Shown: positions 8,012 through 16,383 of the stretch, piece after piece
Layout of the letters: each line of letters starts with the position of its first letter
Numbering within the stretch: the stretch's first letter is position 1
Assembly (NCBI GenBank): GCA_003241285.1
Contig: QFOT01000001.1
Coordinates: 1 to 64,000, forward strand
From: Micavibrio aeruginosavorus
GTDB taxonomy: Bacteria; Pseudomonadota; Alphaproteobacteria; Micavibrionales; Micavibrionaceae
DNA: 64,000 bases
Reading direction: 5' to 3'
The notes under the pieces: generated by a model
Told to the model about the DNA's origin: nothing
What the model saw: only the letters and a program-made list of their open reading frames with translations
The model's database searches: none
Made by a program: the position numbers and the translations under genes

Positions 8012-9928
8012 TTACTTATCTTCCGTTTTCTTGCTGTCTTTTCCTTCAGCGGCATCGAGAAGTCTATCTTCGGCATCGAACAAAGCTTCTTCAACATCGA
8101 TTACTTTATGCTTCAGATATTCCTTCTCGGCTTTGGCCTTGGTCACGACATCTTCCAATGCCGTTTTATGGCTTGCCGCATGAGCCAGCGCCTCGTCCTT
8201 TTCAAACAGATATACCGGCACGCCCATTTTCTTCATGATCGCATATTGCTGGATGAAAGAAATCAGGTTTGAAAATGTCCAGTAAATCACAAGACCTGAC
8301 GGGAATTTCGACAGGACGAAAGTCATAACCCATGGCATAAAACGCATCATGTCTTTCTGGATCGCATCTGTCGGCGGCGGGTTGAGTTTTTGCTGCAGGA
8401 GCATCAGGATCAGCATGGCAATCGACCATGGCCCGATATGCAGAACTCCCGGCACTTCAAAAGGCAACAACCCGAAAAGATTGAACACGCTTAAAGGATC
8501 CTGCTCGGACAAATCCTTGATCCAGCCAAAGAACGGCGCATGGCGCATTTCAATGGCGATAGAGATAACCTTGTATACCGCAAAGAAGATCGGAATCTGC
8601 AGGAGAAGCGGGAAACATCCGGCCATCGGATTGACGCGCTCGGTTTCATACAGCTTGATCAGCTCCTGCTGCAATTTCGGTTTGTCGTTTGCGTATTTGA
8701 CGCGAAGCTCCGCCATGCGCGGCGCAACGACTTTCATTTTGGCGAAAGATTTATAGGAGGCGTTCGCCAGCGGGAAAACAGCCAGGCGCACAAGACAGGT
8801 CAAAAGGATAATCGCGATCCCGAAATTTCCGACCCATGAATTGAACAGCGTCAGGAAGAAATACATCGGGCGTGTCAGGAAATACAGAATGCCGAAATCG
8901 ACCGCGAGGTCCAGATGCTTGACGCCTATTTTGGATTCATAGGTATCGAGAATATCTATTTTCTTGGCACCGACAAAAATATGGGCTTTGTCTTCGCCAA
9001 TGCCGTCTTTTCCTATATTCACAGCCTCGCCGCGTATATCGACCTGGAACAATGTCTGCTCTTCCGGTTCAGCCGGAACGGAGGTAAAGCGGTAAGTATG
9101 CTTAGCTGTTTGCTCTGGGATTACCGACGACATCCAGTATTTCTCGCCAAAACCGATCCATCCGTTCGTTCCCTCGAAGGACTGGTTCGGTTCTTTGATC
9201 AGCTTGGCATATTTAATCTCATGCAGGTCTTCGCCGACATAGCCAATAGGCCCTTCATAACCAACGGTTGAGCTGTGATGCGGAATGCCTTTGCGTGTAA
9301 TCGATGAATACGGATAAAGCGTGACGGCCTTGCCTGAAGCGTTCGTTACTTTCTGCGTAACCGTAAACATGAAATTATCGTCGATCTCGATCCGGCGCTC
9401 AAAAACCAGACCGGCGCCGTTATCCCATTGCAAAATAAGTGGAGATTTTGGTGTCAACTCTTCTTCGCCGGAAACTTTTTTCCAGACGGATGTTTTGCTT
9501 GGCACCGCGATCGAAGCATCATCGGCGATCCAGCCATTCTCCGCATAATAAGGATTGGCCGTGCCGAGCGGTGAATACATAGTCACCGGTTCGTTGCCAT
9601 TTAAAGTCGTAAAATAATTTTTTAGTTGAACGTCATCGATACGCGCGCCGGTCAAGGAAATCGTGCCTTCGATTTGCGGGGAGCTGAATTTTACGCGGCC
9701 TTCTTCGGAAACGATTTCGAAGCGCGGGCGAACGACATTGGTTTCTGCGGTGGCAGTCGGCGCCGGTTTTGCCGCAGCCGCTATGGCCGCTTGCTGGCGG
9801 GCAGCTTCTACTTTTGGCTTCATGACAAAATGATCGAAACCGAACCACAGCACGATGGCGCAGGCAAGGAAGATGATCAGGTTGCGGATATCCTGAGGAT
9901 GCATGCCGTTTTGGTTATTGTCGTTCAT
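8012..9928 (-). CDS. yidC: membrane protein insertase YidC
   Basis: Inserts and folds inner membrane proteins, alone or with SecYEG. The protein has 638 residues. TM1 is at about 14-34 (IRNLIIFLACAIVLWFGF), and a large periplasmic P1 domain follows to about 350. The conserved insertase core then carries the remaining membrane helices: SWVGNFGIAIILLTCLVRL, NPMAGCFPLLLQIPIFFAVY and SGLVIYWTFSNLISFIQQY. The C-terminal tail is long and charged (about 70 residues, rich in Lys, Asp and Glu), longer than in enterobacteria. Start ATG 9928, 12 bases after the yidD stop on the same strand. Confidence 0.97.
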   Translation of the reverse strand: MNDNNQNGMHPQDIRNLIIFLACAIVLWFGFDHFVMKPKVEAARQQAAIAAAAKPAPTATAETNVVRPRFEIVSEEGRVKFSSPQIEGTISLTGARIDDVQLKNYFTTLNGNEPVTMYSPLGTANPYYAENGWIADDASIAVPSKTSVWKKVSGEEELTPKSPLILQWDNGAGLVFERRIEIDDNFMFTVTQKVTNASGKAVTLYPYSSITRKGIPHHSSTVGYEGPIGYVGEDLHEIKYAKLIKEPNQSFEGTNGWIGFGEKYWMSSVIPEQTAKHTYRFTSVPAEPEEQTLFQVDIRGEAVNIGKDGIGEDKAHIFVGAKKIDILDTYESKIGVKHLDLAVDFGILYFLTRPMYFFLTLFNSWVGNFGIAIILLTCLVRLAVFPLANASYKSFAKMKVVAPRMAELRVKYANDKPKLQQELIKLYETERVNPMAGCFPLLLQIPIFFAVYKVISIAIEMRHAPFFGWIKDLSEQDPLSVFNLFGLLPFEVPGVLHIGPWSIAMLILMLLQQKLNPPPTDAIQKDMMRFMPWVMTFVLSKFPSGLVIYWTFSNLISFIQQYAIMKKMGVPVYLFEKDEALAHAASHKTALEDVVTKAKAEKEYLKHKVIDVEEALFDAEDRLLDAAEGKDSKKTEDK

Positions 9929-9940
9929 TTTACTTAGCCT

Positions 9941-10204
9941 TTAATTTTGATTTTTGGTCTTATAGCCCAATAGGTTGCGCCACGCAAACCGCTCCGGCAC
10001 CGGGTCGATCCATGGTGTTTTAATCCATGGATTGCATTTCACGATACGGATCAGGCCCAAAGTTAACCCTTTGGCGGCCCCGTGCTTTTCCAGCGCCTCA
10101 TGCATATAGCACGAACAGGTTGGAGAAAAACGGCATTGATTGCCCATAAAGGGCGATAGTGTCTTTTGGTAAATCAGGACGAAAAACTGCAGAAGTCTTT
10201 TCAT
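9941..10204 (-). CDS. yidD: membrane protein insertion efficiency factor YidD
   Basis: Small membrane-associated protein that helps insertion by YidC. It carries the family signature: LIYQKTLSPFMGNQCRFSPT, then CSCYMHEALEKHGAAKG and the conserved CNPW. The amphipathic N-terminus (MKRLLQFFVLIYQ) is typical. ATG at 10204 overlaps the rnpA stop as ATGA, which indicates translational coupling. A GTG at 10234 would add ten residues inside rnpA and is less likely. Length 87 residues fits the family. Confidence 0.94.
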   Translation of the reverse strand: MKRLLQFFVLIYQKTLSPFMGNQCRFSPTCSCYMHEALEKHGAAKGLTLGLIRIVKCNPWIKTPWIDPVPERFAWRNLLGYKTKNQN

Positions 10205-10587
10205 CCTTTCAGAAGCTCCAGTTTTTTCAGGCACCAGATCAGGTCTCTTTTTAACTGCTCGAAATCCCGGTCAGCCGTGCCAAATCTTCCCGTTACCATA
10301 TAATCCATATTTTCAACGGCTTGGCTGGGCAAAACCTCACATGCCGCCGCTTTCAATCTCCGCTTGATACGATTGCGATCATGGGCACGTTTAGCGGTTT
10401 TTTTGCTGCAGGAAATGCACAGCCCGTAAGGCTCCGGTCCTTTCCGCTTATTTTCAAAGCGCGGCAAGGCTTGTAAAACAAGGCCTTCCGCCGTCCAGCG
10501 TTTTTCGCGGGATTTGCGCAGAACGTCAAAAGCCGCCTGAGGTCCCAGACGGCTGATGTTGTTCATTTGCTCTTTAGAAGCCTGCAT
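10201..10587 (-). CDS. rnpA: ribonuclease P protein component
   Basis: Protein subunit of RNase P, which matures tRNA 5' ends. The central signature RAHDRNRIKRRLKAA matches the RNRxKR RNA-binding motif. Basic composition and length (128 residues) are as expected. The gene sits between rpmH and yidD, the standard arrangement. Its stop overlaps the yidD start by four bases. ATG 10587 follows GGAGGCCC. Confidence 0.95.
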   Translation of the reverse strand: MQASKEQMNNISRLGPQAAFDVLRKSREKRWTAEGLVLQALPRFENKRKGPEPYGLCISCSKKTAKRAHDRNRIKRRLKAAACEVLPSQAVENMDYMVTGRFGTADRDFEQLKRDLIWCLKKLELLKG

Positions 10588-10613
10588 TTGGGCCTCCTAT
10601 ATATAAAGAGTAA

Positions 10614-10754
10614 TTAGGCGCTTAAAACTTTGCGGCCTTTGGCGCGGCGGCGAGCCAAAACTTTTTGACCGTTGGCAGTTGCCATGCGTGAGCGGAAACC
10701 GTGGCGGCGAGCGCGAACAAGGTTGGATGGTTGATAGGTGCGTTTGGTAGCCAT
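10614..10754 (-). CDS. rpmH: 50S ribosomal protein L34
   Basis: Complete 46-residue L34: [20 protein letters not shown] followed by [20 protein letters not shown] and RKVLSA. This is the unmistakable basic sequence of the family, two residues longer than the 44-residue form. The ribosome site CGGAGATACAACT precedes ATG 10754. It is the first gene of the rpmH-rnpA-yidD-yidC-engB run, behind the promoter at 10785-10813. Confidence 0.97.
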   Translation of the reverse strand: MATKRTYQPSNLVRARRHGFRSRMATANGQKVLARRRAKGRKVLSA

Positions 10755-10784
10755 AGTTGTATCTCCGTAAAAATTCTATGCCGT

Positions 10785-10813
10785 GTATAAAGGATCGGAG
10801 CTTTAAGAGTCAA
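10785..10813 (-). promoter_or_regulatory. sigma70-type promoter of rpmH operon
   Basis: On the minus strand, TTGACT (10813-10808), a 17-base spacer and TTATAC (10790-10785) form a near-consensus housekeeping promoter about 30 bases before the rpmH start. A perfect DnaA box lies 5 bases upstream of the -35 element. Confidence 0.75.
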
Positions 10814-10817
10814 CCAT

Positions 10818-10826
10818 TTATCCACA
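10818..10826 (+). promoter_or_regulatory. DnaA box TTATCCACA next to rpmH promoter
   Basis: Exact consensus DnaA box immediately upstream of the rpmH -35 element, in AT-rich sequence (10840-10900). Only one box is present, so this is more likely a regulatory site than an origin. In many bacteria rpmH lies beside dnaA and oriC. Confidence 0.5.
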
Positions 10827-10942
10827 AATAAGGATTGCATTCTTTATTTATTATGTAATATAAATTTATTTCGATTATGTCTTTTTTATTAACCATCAAT
10901 GGCTTAATCTCTTGGCACGAATAACTCGAGGAATTCTTATAC

Positions 10943-11563
10943 ATGTACGAAGACAATAACTGGGCTGCCGTCACCGGCGAAGAACTTGACGGATTTTTGA
11001 GCCAGATTGGCCAGATCGACGGTAAATACTCCACTTCCGGCCAATCCACCGAAGTTTCCTACCGTATGCTTCCTTTCTATGACAATGTCGCGCTGATCCG
11101 CCTGAAAGACCGCTCTTGGGGCAAGCCGAAGCTGGCTATCTATTACCTGACCATGGAAGGCAATCTGTTCCGCCTGAACGGCACCTCCCCGCCGATCCAT
11201 GAAGTAAACGCCAAGGCACCTGTCAAAATCACGGATGATAACGTGCTCGAATATTTACGCTTTTTCTGCTTTTTCGTTCGCGGCGAGGAAGGCCCGTTCC
11301 TGATTGCCGAAACAATGGATGACCCGTATATCCCGGCTAATCTCGACCCGAAAACTAAAGCGGTTATCGAAGGCACGGTTCGCGCCGCATCCTACGAAGG
11401 CAAGAACGAGCAAGGCTATTTCATGTGCGATGCTGTCGTTTATTATTCCAACGCGCTTTTTATCGCGAATTTCGCTGTTCAGCCGTCAGGCATGATCGAA
11501 ATGCTCGACGATGAGCCGATTGCCGCTGATCTCGGCGTTAAGGTCGACGCACCTGTAACCTGA
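10943..11563 (+). CDS. conserved hypothetical protein, family with the 31.4 kb gene
   Basis: A 206-residue soluble protein of unknown function. It shares a clear core with the protein at 31367-31978. Here the core reads SPPIHEVNAKAPVKI, then VLEYLRFFCFFVRG and GPFLIAETMDDP; the other has APIYGLNENAPVAL, then VIDYARFFFSFVRG and GRFIIIESVDDI. Both continue with a region on membrane-free beta-type sequence and end in an acidic tail. No signal peptide or catalytic motif is evident. ATG 10943 lies downstream of an AGGA at some distance. Convergent repeat sequence follows directly after the stop. Confidence 0.7.
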   Translation: MYEDNNWAAVTGEELDGFLSQIGQIDGKYSTSGQSTEVSYRMLPFYDNVALIRLKDRSWGKPKLAIYYLTMEGNLFRLNGTSPPIHEVNAKAPVKITDDNVLEYLRFFCFFVRGEEGPFLIAETMDDPYIPANLDPKTKAVIEGTVRAASYEGKNEQGYFMCDAVVYYSNALFIANFAVQPSGMIEMLDDEPIAADLGVKVDAPVT

Positions 11564-11590
11564 TGTCATCCCTGCGAAAGCAGGGATCTC
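11564..11590 (+). repeat. half-copy of palindromic element A
   Basis: TGTCATCCCTGCGAAAGCAG then GGATCTC: a stem CCCTGC/GCAGGG around GAAA, beginning two bases after the previous gene's stop. Same family as copies at 14064, 17025, 20948, 21823, 40091 and 63368. Confidence 0.9.
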
Positions 11591-11625
11591 TTTGCAAAAT
11601 CTGCAAAGCCGCCTATGTTCCCCAT

Positions 11626-12840
11626 ATGGCGAAATCTAAAAACAACTATGACATCATCATTGTCGGCGGCGGCCTTTCAGGCCTTACGCTTGCCTGCCTT
11701 TTAGGCACGCATAATTTTTCGGTTCTCTGCCTCGACCGCGACGTGCCCGCGAATAACAATGCCAATGCCCGCGCTACGGTTTTATCGCACGGCACGAGCC
11801 TTGTTTTGAAAGAAGCCGGGCTTTGGGACAAGATCGAGCCCCTCGCCTGCCCTATTTACAAAATCGATATTCTCGATGGAAATTCACCTGTGCTGATGGA
11901 TTTTCTGTCAAGCGATGTCGGCGGCAAAGCCTTCGGCCATAACATTGAAAATTCTCTTCTGCTAAACCTGCTCGAGCAAAAAATTAAAAAACTCAAAACA
12001 GTAAATCATCTAACGTCGACAGAAATTGCCGACATCCGGACAGATGACGCCGCCGCTTATATCACGACAAAAGACAAGAAAAAATATTCCGCGCCGCTTC
12101 TGATTGGCGCGGATGGCCGCAATTCCTTTATCCGGAAATTTTTAAATATCACGACACATGGCTGGAACTATGAGCAGACGGCGATCGTCGCCATTTTGGA
12201 ACATAAAAATCCGCACAACAATGTAGCCATCGAACATTTCAGAAGCGAAGGTCCGTTGGCAATTCTTCCATTGAGCAATGACGCGACAGGCAATCACCGC
12301 TCGACTCTCGTCTGGACGGTTGAGACGCGCAACGCAAAATCTTTTCTCGATATGGACGAAGATGTTTTTAATACTGCAATCGCCGCCCGCATTCCGCATT
12401 CCTATGGCAGAATTACACTTGTCTCGAAGCGCATGTCGTATCCGCTATCCCTGCAACACGCGCATCACTATATCGGAAACCGCATTGCCTTGATCGCTGA
12501 CGCTGCACATGGTATGCACCCGATTGCAGGGCAGGGCCTCAACATGGGTATGCGTGATATAAAATCATTATCCGATATTCTGATCGATGCGCGAAATACC
12601 AAAAAAGACTTCGGCTCTGACAGCATTTTAACAAAATACCAGCGCGCGCGTCATTTCGACAATATGACGATGATGGCGGCGACCGATGCGCTGAACAAAC
12701 TTTTTTCGAACGACCTTCCCTTCGTCGGACATCTGCGCCGCATCGGCGTTGCCGCGATCAACAAAATTCCACCCGCCAAGCGTTTCTTTATGCATCAGGC
12801 TATGGGTCTAAAAAGCCGCCGTCATTGCGAGAAGCGTTAG
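11626..12840 (+). CDS. UbiH/UbiF/VisC-family FAD hydroxylase
   Basis: FAD-dependent aromatic monooxygenase, most likely a ring hydroxylase of ubiquinone synthesis. The N-terminal Rossmann motif DIIIVGGGLSGLTLACLLG binds FAD. A second motif, IGADGRNSFIRKFL, and the C-terminal RIALIADAAHGMHPIAGQGL then NMGMRD are the family's FAD/NADPH signatures. The frame is open back to 11563, but those codons lie in a palindromic repeat, so ATG 11626 (MAKSKNNYD) is the start. The last codons, encoding RRHCEKR, and the stop lie inside the element at 12820-12907, so the C-terminus appears to have been rewritten by repeat insertion. Which ring position it hydroxylates cannot be told. Confidence 0.85.
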   Translation: MAKSKNNYDIIIVGGGLSGLTLACLLGTHNFSVLCLDRDVPANNNANARATVLSHGTSLVLKEAGLWDKIEPLACPIYKIDILDGNSPVLMDFLSSDVGGKAFGHNIENSLLLNLLEQKIKKLKTVNHLTSTEIADIRTDDAAAYITTKDKKKYSAPLLIGADGRNSFIRKFLNITTHGWNYEQTAIVAILEHKNPHNNVAIEHFRSEGPLAILPLSNDATGNHRSTLVWTVETRNAKSFLDMDEDVFNTAIAARIPHSYGRITLVSKRMSYPLSLQHAHHYIGNRIALIADAAHGMHPIAGQGLNMGMRDIKSLSDILIDARNTKKDFGSDSILTKYQRARHFDNMTMMAATDALNKLFSNDLPFVGHLRRIGVAAINKIPPAKRFFMHQAMGLKSRRHCEKR

Positions 12841-12907
12841 CGACGCGGCAATCCAGATTTAGCAGTTTTGAAATATTCTGGATTGCTTCGCTTGCGCTCG
12901 CAATGAC
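12820..12907. repeat. palindromic element B (GTCATTGCGAG...GCAATCCAG)
   Basis: Two inverted arms, CGTCATTGCGAGAAGCG...GCAATCCAG and CTGGATTGC...CGCTCGCAATGAC, around an AT-rich centre. A second, degraded copy is at 46621-46717. It covers the 3' end of the UbiH-like gene. Confidence 0.85.
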
Positions 12908-12951
12908 AACGAAGACTTTGCAAAGCAACATAAGAGGCCTATGTTGATTAA

Positions 12952-14049
12952 ATGACCAAAACTCCTGAAAAAAAGAAAATCAATCTCGCACTTCAAGGCG
13001 GCGGTAGCCACGGCGCGTTCACATGGGGTGTGCTTGATGAAATCCTTCGCGATGGGCGCCTTGATTTTGACTCCATCACCGCAACTTCCGCCGGCTCGAT
13101 GAACGCCGCTATTATGCTCTACGGCCTGCATAAAGGCGGCAATGAGGGTGCGCGCGAACTCCTGGAAACTTTCTGGCGACGCACCTCCGAGGCAGGCTCA
13201 TGTTTCAATCCGCTCTCGCAAGTTAACAGCAACTATCTTGAAAAATTCTTTCCATGGATCCCCAAGCCTTTTTTGAATAACGCCGCAGGCCTTAATTATC
13301 TGGAGAATGTCGGACAGACGATTTCCCCCTACCGCTCCAATCCGCTCAATCTCAATCCGTTGCGCGACATTCTGGCCTCGCTGATCGATTTCGACAATCT
13401 GCCGGAAACATCCCGGTGGAAAGTTTTTATTTCCGCGACCAATGTCCGCATCGGTGAATCGCGCGTCTTTAAAAACGAAGAGATCACGCTCGACGTCTTG
13501 ATGGCTTCTGCCGCCCTGCCTTATTTGTTTCAGGCGGTCGAGATCGACGGCGATTTCTACTGGGATGGCGGCTATACGGGTAATCCTTCTCTCTGGCCGC
13601 TTTTCTATGAATCCGAAACGCGGGATCTGTTGATCGTCCACGTCAATCCTCTCAAGCGGCCCGAATTGCCCAAGGAAGCTTATGAGATTGAAAACCGCCT
13701 GAACGAGATCACGTTCAACTCCTCGCTGCTCGATGAGCTTCGCGCCATCCAGTTTGTTCAAAAACTGCTTGAGAAGGACATGCTCAAGGACGAATTCAAG
13801 GACCGCTATAAGGATATCCGCCTGCATGCCATACGCTCCGAGGAAACCATGCGGGAATTTGGCGTTTCATCTAAATACGACACGAGCTGGCATTTCCTGA
13901 CCAGTCTTCGGGATGCCGGCCGCGACGTCGCCAGGACGTGGCTCAAAAACCATTTCAAGGATATCGGGGAAACCGGCACGGTCGATATCCAGCGGGACTA
14001 TCTTTCACCCGAAAAAGAGCTGAACCAGAAAATGGTCAGGAAGAAATAA
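12952..14049 (+). CDS. patatin-like phospholipase
   Basis: Serine acyl hydrolase with a Ser-Asp dyad, 365 residues, no signal peptide. The oxyanion loop ALQGGGSHGAFTWGVLDE is at about 13-30, the nucleophile lies in ATSAGSMNAA (about 44-53, serine at 46) and the catalytic Asp in FYWDGGYTGNP (about 202-212). The nucleophile motif reads TSAGS rather than GxSxG with leading Gly, as many patatins allow. The C-terminal third is helical and charged and may lie at the membrane surface. Substrate and role (lipid turnover or envelope remodelling) are unknown. Confidence 0.92.
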   Translation: MTKTPEKKKINLALQGGGSHGAFTWGVLDEILRDGRLDFDSITATSAGSMNAAIMLYGLHKGGNEGARELLETFWRRTSEAGSCFNPLSQVNSNYLEKFFPWIPKPFLNNAAGLNYLENVGQTISPYRSNPLNLNPLRDILASLIDFDNLPETSRWKVFISATNVRIGESRVFKNEEITLDVLMASAALPYLFQAVEIDGDFYWDGGYTGNPSLWPLFYESETRDLLIVHVNPLKRPELPKEAYEIENRLNEITFNSSLLDELRAIQFVQKLLEKDMLKDEFKDRYKDIRLHAIRSEETMREFGVSSKYDTSWHFLTSLRDAGRDVARTWLKNHFKDIGETGTVDIQRDYLSPEKELNQKMVRKK

Positions 14050-14063
14050 ATCTTCCCTTGAGC

Positions 14064-14090
14064 TGTCATCCCCGCGCAGGCGGGGATCTC
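14064..14090 (+). repeat. half-copy of palindromic element A (variant)
   Basis: TGTCATCCCCGCGCAGGCGG then GGATCTC, a GC-richer variant of the element with stem CCCCGC/GCGGGG, between the patatin gene and the next gene. Confidence 0.85.
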
Positions 14091-14172
14091 TCTCCCTTAA
14101 TAAATACTTAAAATTTGAGATATATGCTTATTTGCACTATACTCATGAGAAGAAGAAAAAGGGTGTGCAATA

Positions 14173-14601
14173 GTGCTGAATACGGAAACTATGGACCGGC
14201 CAGTCGATCCTAAAATCGCCGATGAAGACGATATCGACGTCTTCGCCGCCCGTGAGGGAGATAATTCAAAATATGTGATCGCCGCCGATGCACCCGTGCT
14301 GCCCTCTTTGGCCAGCCGCTGCAATACCGAGCTCGTGGTCAAGGATGACGGATCGTCCATGGTGCTGTTCGATGCGCCGATGCCCGATGCCGTTCACTGG
14401 GTCGAATATGATATGGATCTTGACAGTCTGACCTTTGTCACATGGCGCGGGGCGATTTTCTCGCTCGGCATGAAAATCCACAAACCGTTTAGAAAATACT
14501 TAAGCAAAAAATTTGAAATTTACCTGGTCGAAATGGGCGAAGGCAAAGAGATGCGGATGATGGATATCGTCCCGCTGATCGTCCGTAGAATCGGGATATA
14601 G
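14173..14601 (+). CDS. conserved hypothetical protein
   Basis: Unrecognised 142-residue acidic protein with no signal peptide or membrane helix. The N-terminal 30 residues are very acidic (DPKIADEDDIDVFAAREGD). The C-terminal half has alternating hydrophobic strands (FEIYLVEMGEGKEMRMMDIV) that suggest a beta fold. GTG at 14173 follows AAGGGTGTGCAATA; ATG at 14191 would remove six residues. The stop is 11 bases before the next gene, so the two are probably co-transcribed. Confidence 0.6.
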   Translation: MLNTETMDRPVDPKIADEDDIDVFAAREGDNSKYVIAADAPVLPSLASRCNTELVVKDDGSSMVLFDAPMPDAVHWVEYDMDLDSLTFVTWRGAIFSLGMKIHKPFRKYLSKKFEIYLVEMGEGKEMRMMDIVPLIVRRIGI

Positions 14602-14612
14602 AGGAGAGAAAC

Positions 14613-16334
14613 ATGGTTGACGCCAGAAAAGGTGCGATAGTAGCAGTTACAACCACAACTATTGGTGCTTGGGATGCTAGTAATTTTGCCGATGCCTTAT
14701 TAAAGCATGAGAAATTGCTTATGCCTCAGGGCGGCCCCTCTATGTCAGTTCTGGAGCAGGTGACCAAGCTTAAAAACAACGCGCCTCATTTACAGAGAAT
14801 TGCCTCTGCTTGGGAAAATAACAACGGCGTGCTTGATGGCTTCGCCAATGCTCTCAACAGAAATCCGGAGATGTTGAAAAAATTTCGGGAGATTGCTGTC
14901 AGGGATGGGGCTGACGGCCAAATGAACACTACGACCGGAATATTCAGCCGCTATTCGCAAGGCGGCGCTCAGGAATTGCAAAAAGCCATTAATGTTCAGC
15001 ATCGCCAGTATTATCCAAATCAATATCAGGCAAATCCTGCCCCTGCTGCAAAATCTGCCCCTGCTGACGATCCATCTCCGTCAAGAGACAAAACGCCAGC
15101 CACGCCGAAACGAACGGCAGATACTGAACCTGCTGCCAGAAGAACCGCTCCCGGCAGCGAAACCAAAGTTGCTCCTCCCGTAGCCGCCACTCCTGCAGGA
15201 GCGGCACCTGATACGCAGCCCGCAGCCGTTGCAGCCAGGCCTGAGAAGATTACTCAATTCGATGGAGATACGGCCAATATCGTTTTTCAGTCAGCGATTG
15301 GAACAGCCAGCACTATCTTTGGCACTGAGTTTAAACAGCAAGAAGATGATTTAACAAAAAGGTTAAACGAAGACCCCGCACTTCGCAACAAATTGGCTGA
15401 TGCTATTAACCGCGACCCAGAATTACTAAAACAGCTTAGCAGTAAAGATGGCGGCGCAGGCGGATTTGATCAATTGGCCGAAGGCTTTGACAAACGTTCA
15501 CCTGAACAGCAGGAAGCAATTCGCAATGCCTTCCGTGAACCCTATAAACAACTTCTTCAGGATCCGACATTAATCGGCGATTCTTCATTCCGTACAGATA
15601 TCGCCAAATCCGCGATCGGCGCGGTTCCTATTACTACTGCCATGGTAGGCAGAGAAGGCGGCCTTGTTGACCAGATAGGCGAAAAACTTCATAAAATGTA
15701 TCCGGATCTTGAAAACGAAATAAATACTTTCAAGAACCAGATTAAGGGTGACCCGAAGCTGCAACAGCAAATCGCTGATAATCTGAATAACAATCCGGAA
15801 TTTGTCGCGCAAATGATGAGTTTTGACGGCGAAGATAGTTCCGGCTTCATGGGCAGCATCAAGAAGATGTTTGGCAAAAGCACTATTCAAGACCTTCTTG
15901 CCAACCCGGCGAAACTTGCCAACGATAGTTATGTCGACAGCCTTTCCAGCAAGTTAAGCGGCGAAGGCGGTTTTATGGGCAGCATCATGAAATTCGTTCA
16001 GGGCCTTCTGGACATGATCGCGCCGATGTTCCAAAAAGGCGCAGCAGCGTTAAGCATGGGTAATGGCAGGGATCTTTTGGGTGATCTCGGCGGCTGGGCC
16101 AAGGATAATTTAGGCTTAGATTTCGGCACCGCGGATAACGTTACGAAAGTTGATCATGCTAACGGACAAATTGTCGATCCGAATTCACCGAAGCCAAGGA
16201 CCGACGATCCACAGCGTCCGCTTCAAGCTCCGGCGCAAAACGCTCAGATGGCAGATGTCGGAAAAACAATCCAGAACCTCCAACATCAGGCCCCTGCCAC
16301 CGGGCCAAGTGGTGGCGGTGTCGTAGGTATTTAA
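14613..16334 (+). CDS. large hypothetical protein with repeated helical module
   Basis: 573 residues, unknown function. A helical module occurs three times, each with a paired-Pro pattern: LNRNPEMLKKF near residue 81, LNEDPALRNKL...INRDPELLKQL near 251-275, and IKGDPKLQQQI...LNNNPEFVAQM near 377-401. Between the first and second copies lies a Pro/Ala-rich linker (about 135-215). A short phrase GFMGSI(K/M)K recurs at about 411 and 454. The second is followed by a hydrophobic amphipathic stretch (FVQGLLDMIAPMFQ) that could contact membranes. No secretion signal is seen. The ribosome site GAGGAGAGAAAC is strong. A terminator follows at 16337. Confidence 0.65.
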   Translation: MVDARKGAIVAVTTTTIGAWDASNFADALLKHEKLLMPQGGPSMSVLEQVTKLKNNAPHLQRIASAWENNNGVLDGFANALNRNPEMLKKFREIAVRDGADGQMNTTTGIFSRYSQGGAQELQKAINVQHRQYYPNQYQANPAPAAKSAPADDPSPSRDKTPATPKRTADTEPAARRTAPGSETKVAPPVAATPAGAAPDTQPAAVAARPEKITQFDGDTANIVFQSAIGTASTIFGTEFKQQEDDLTKRLNEDPALRNKLADAINRDPELLKQLSSKDGGAGGFDQLAEGFDKRSPEQQEAIRNAFREPYKQLLQDPTLIGDSSFRTDIAKSAIGAVPITTAMVGREGGLVDQIGEKLHKMYPDLENEINTFKNQIKGDPKLQQQIADNLNNNPEFVAQMMSFDGEDSSGFMGSIKKMFGKSTIQDLLANPAKLANDSYVDSLSSKLSGEGGFMGSIMKFVQGLLDMIAPMFQKGAAALSMGNGRDLLGDLGGWAKDNLGLDFGTADNVTKVDHANGQIVDPNSPKPRTDDPQRPLQAPAQNAQMADVGKTIQNLQHQAPATGPSGGGVVGI

Positions 16335-16336
16335 TC

Positions 16337-16368
16337 AAAAACCCGGCCCTTGCGCCGGGTTTTATTTT
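16337..16368 (+). terminator. Rho-independent terminator
   Basis: Perfect stem AAAACCCGGC / GCCGGGTTTT with a six-base loop, followed by ATTTTATTT, three bases after the stop of the 573-residue protein. It separates that unit from trpF. Confidence 0.85.
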
Positions 16369-16383
16369 ATTTAGATTACATCC

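Noticed and set aside
10757..10942. Replication origin beside rpmH
   Set aside because: Only one DnaA box and no dnaA, dnaN or skew evidence in the window.
11563..11625. Upstream extension of the UbiH-like protein
   Set aside because: Those codons belong to palindromic element A; the FAD domain starts after ATG 11626.
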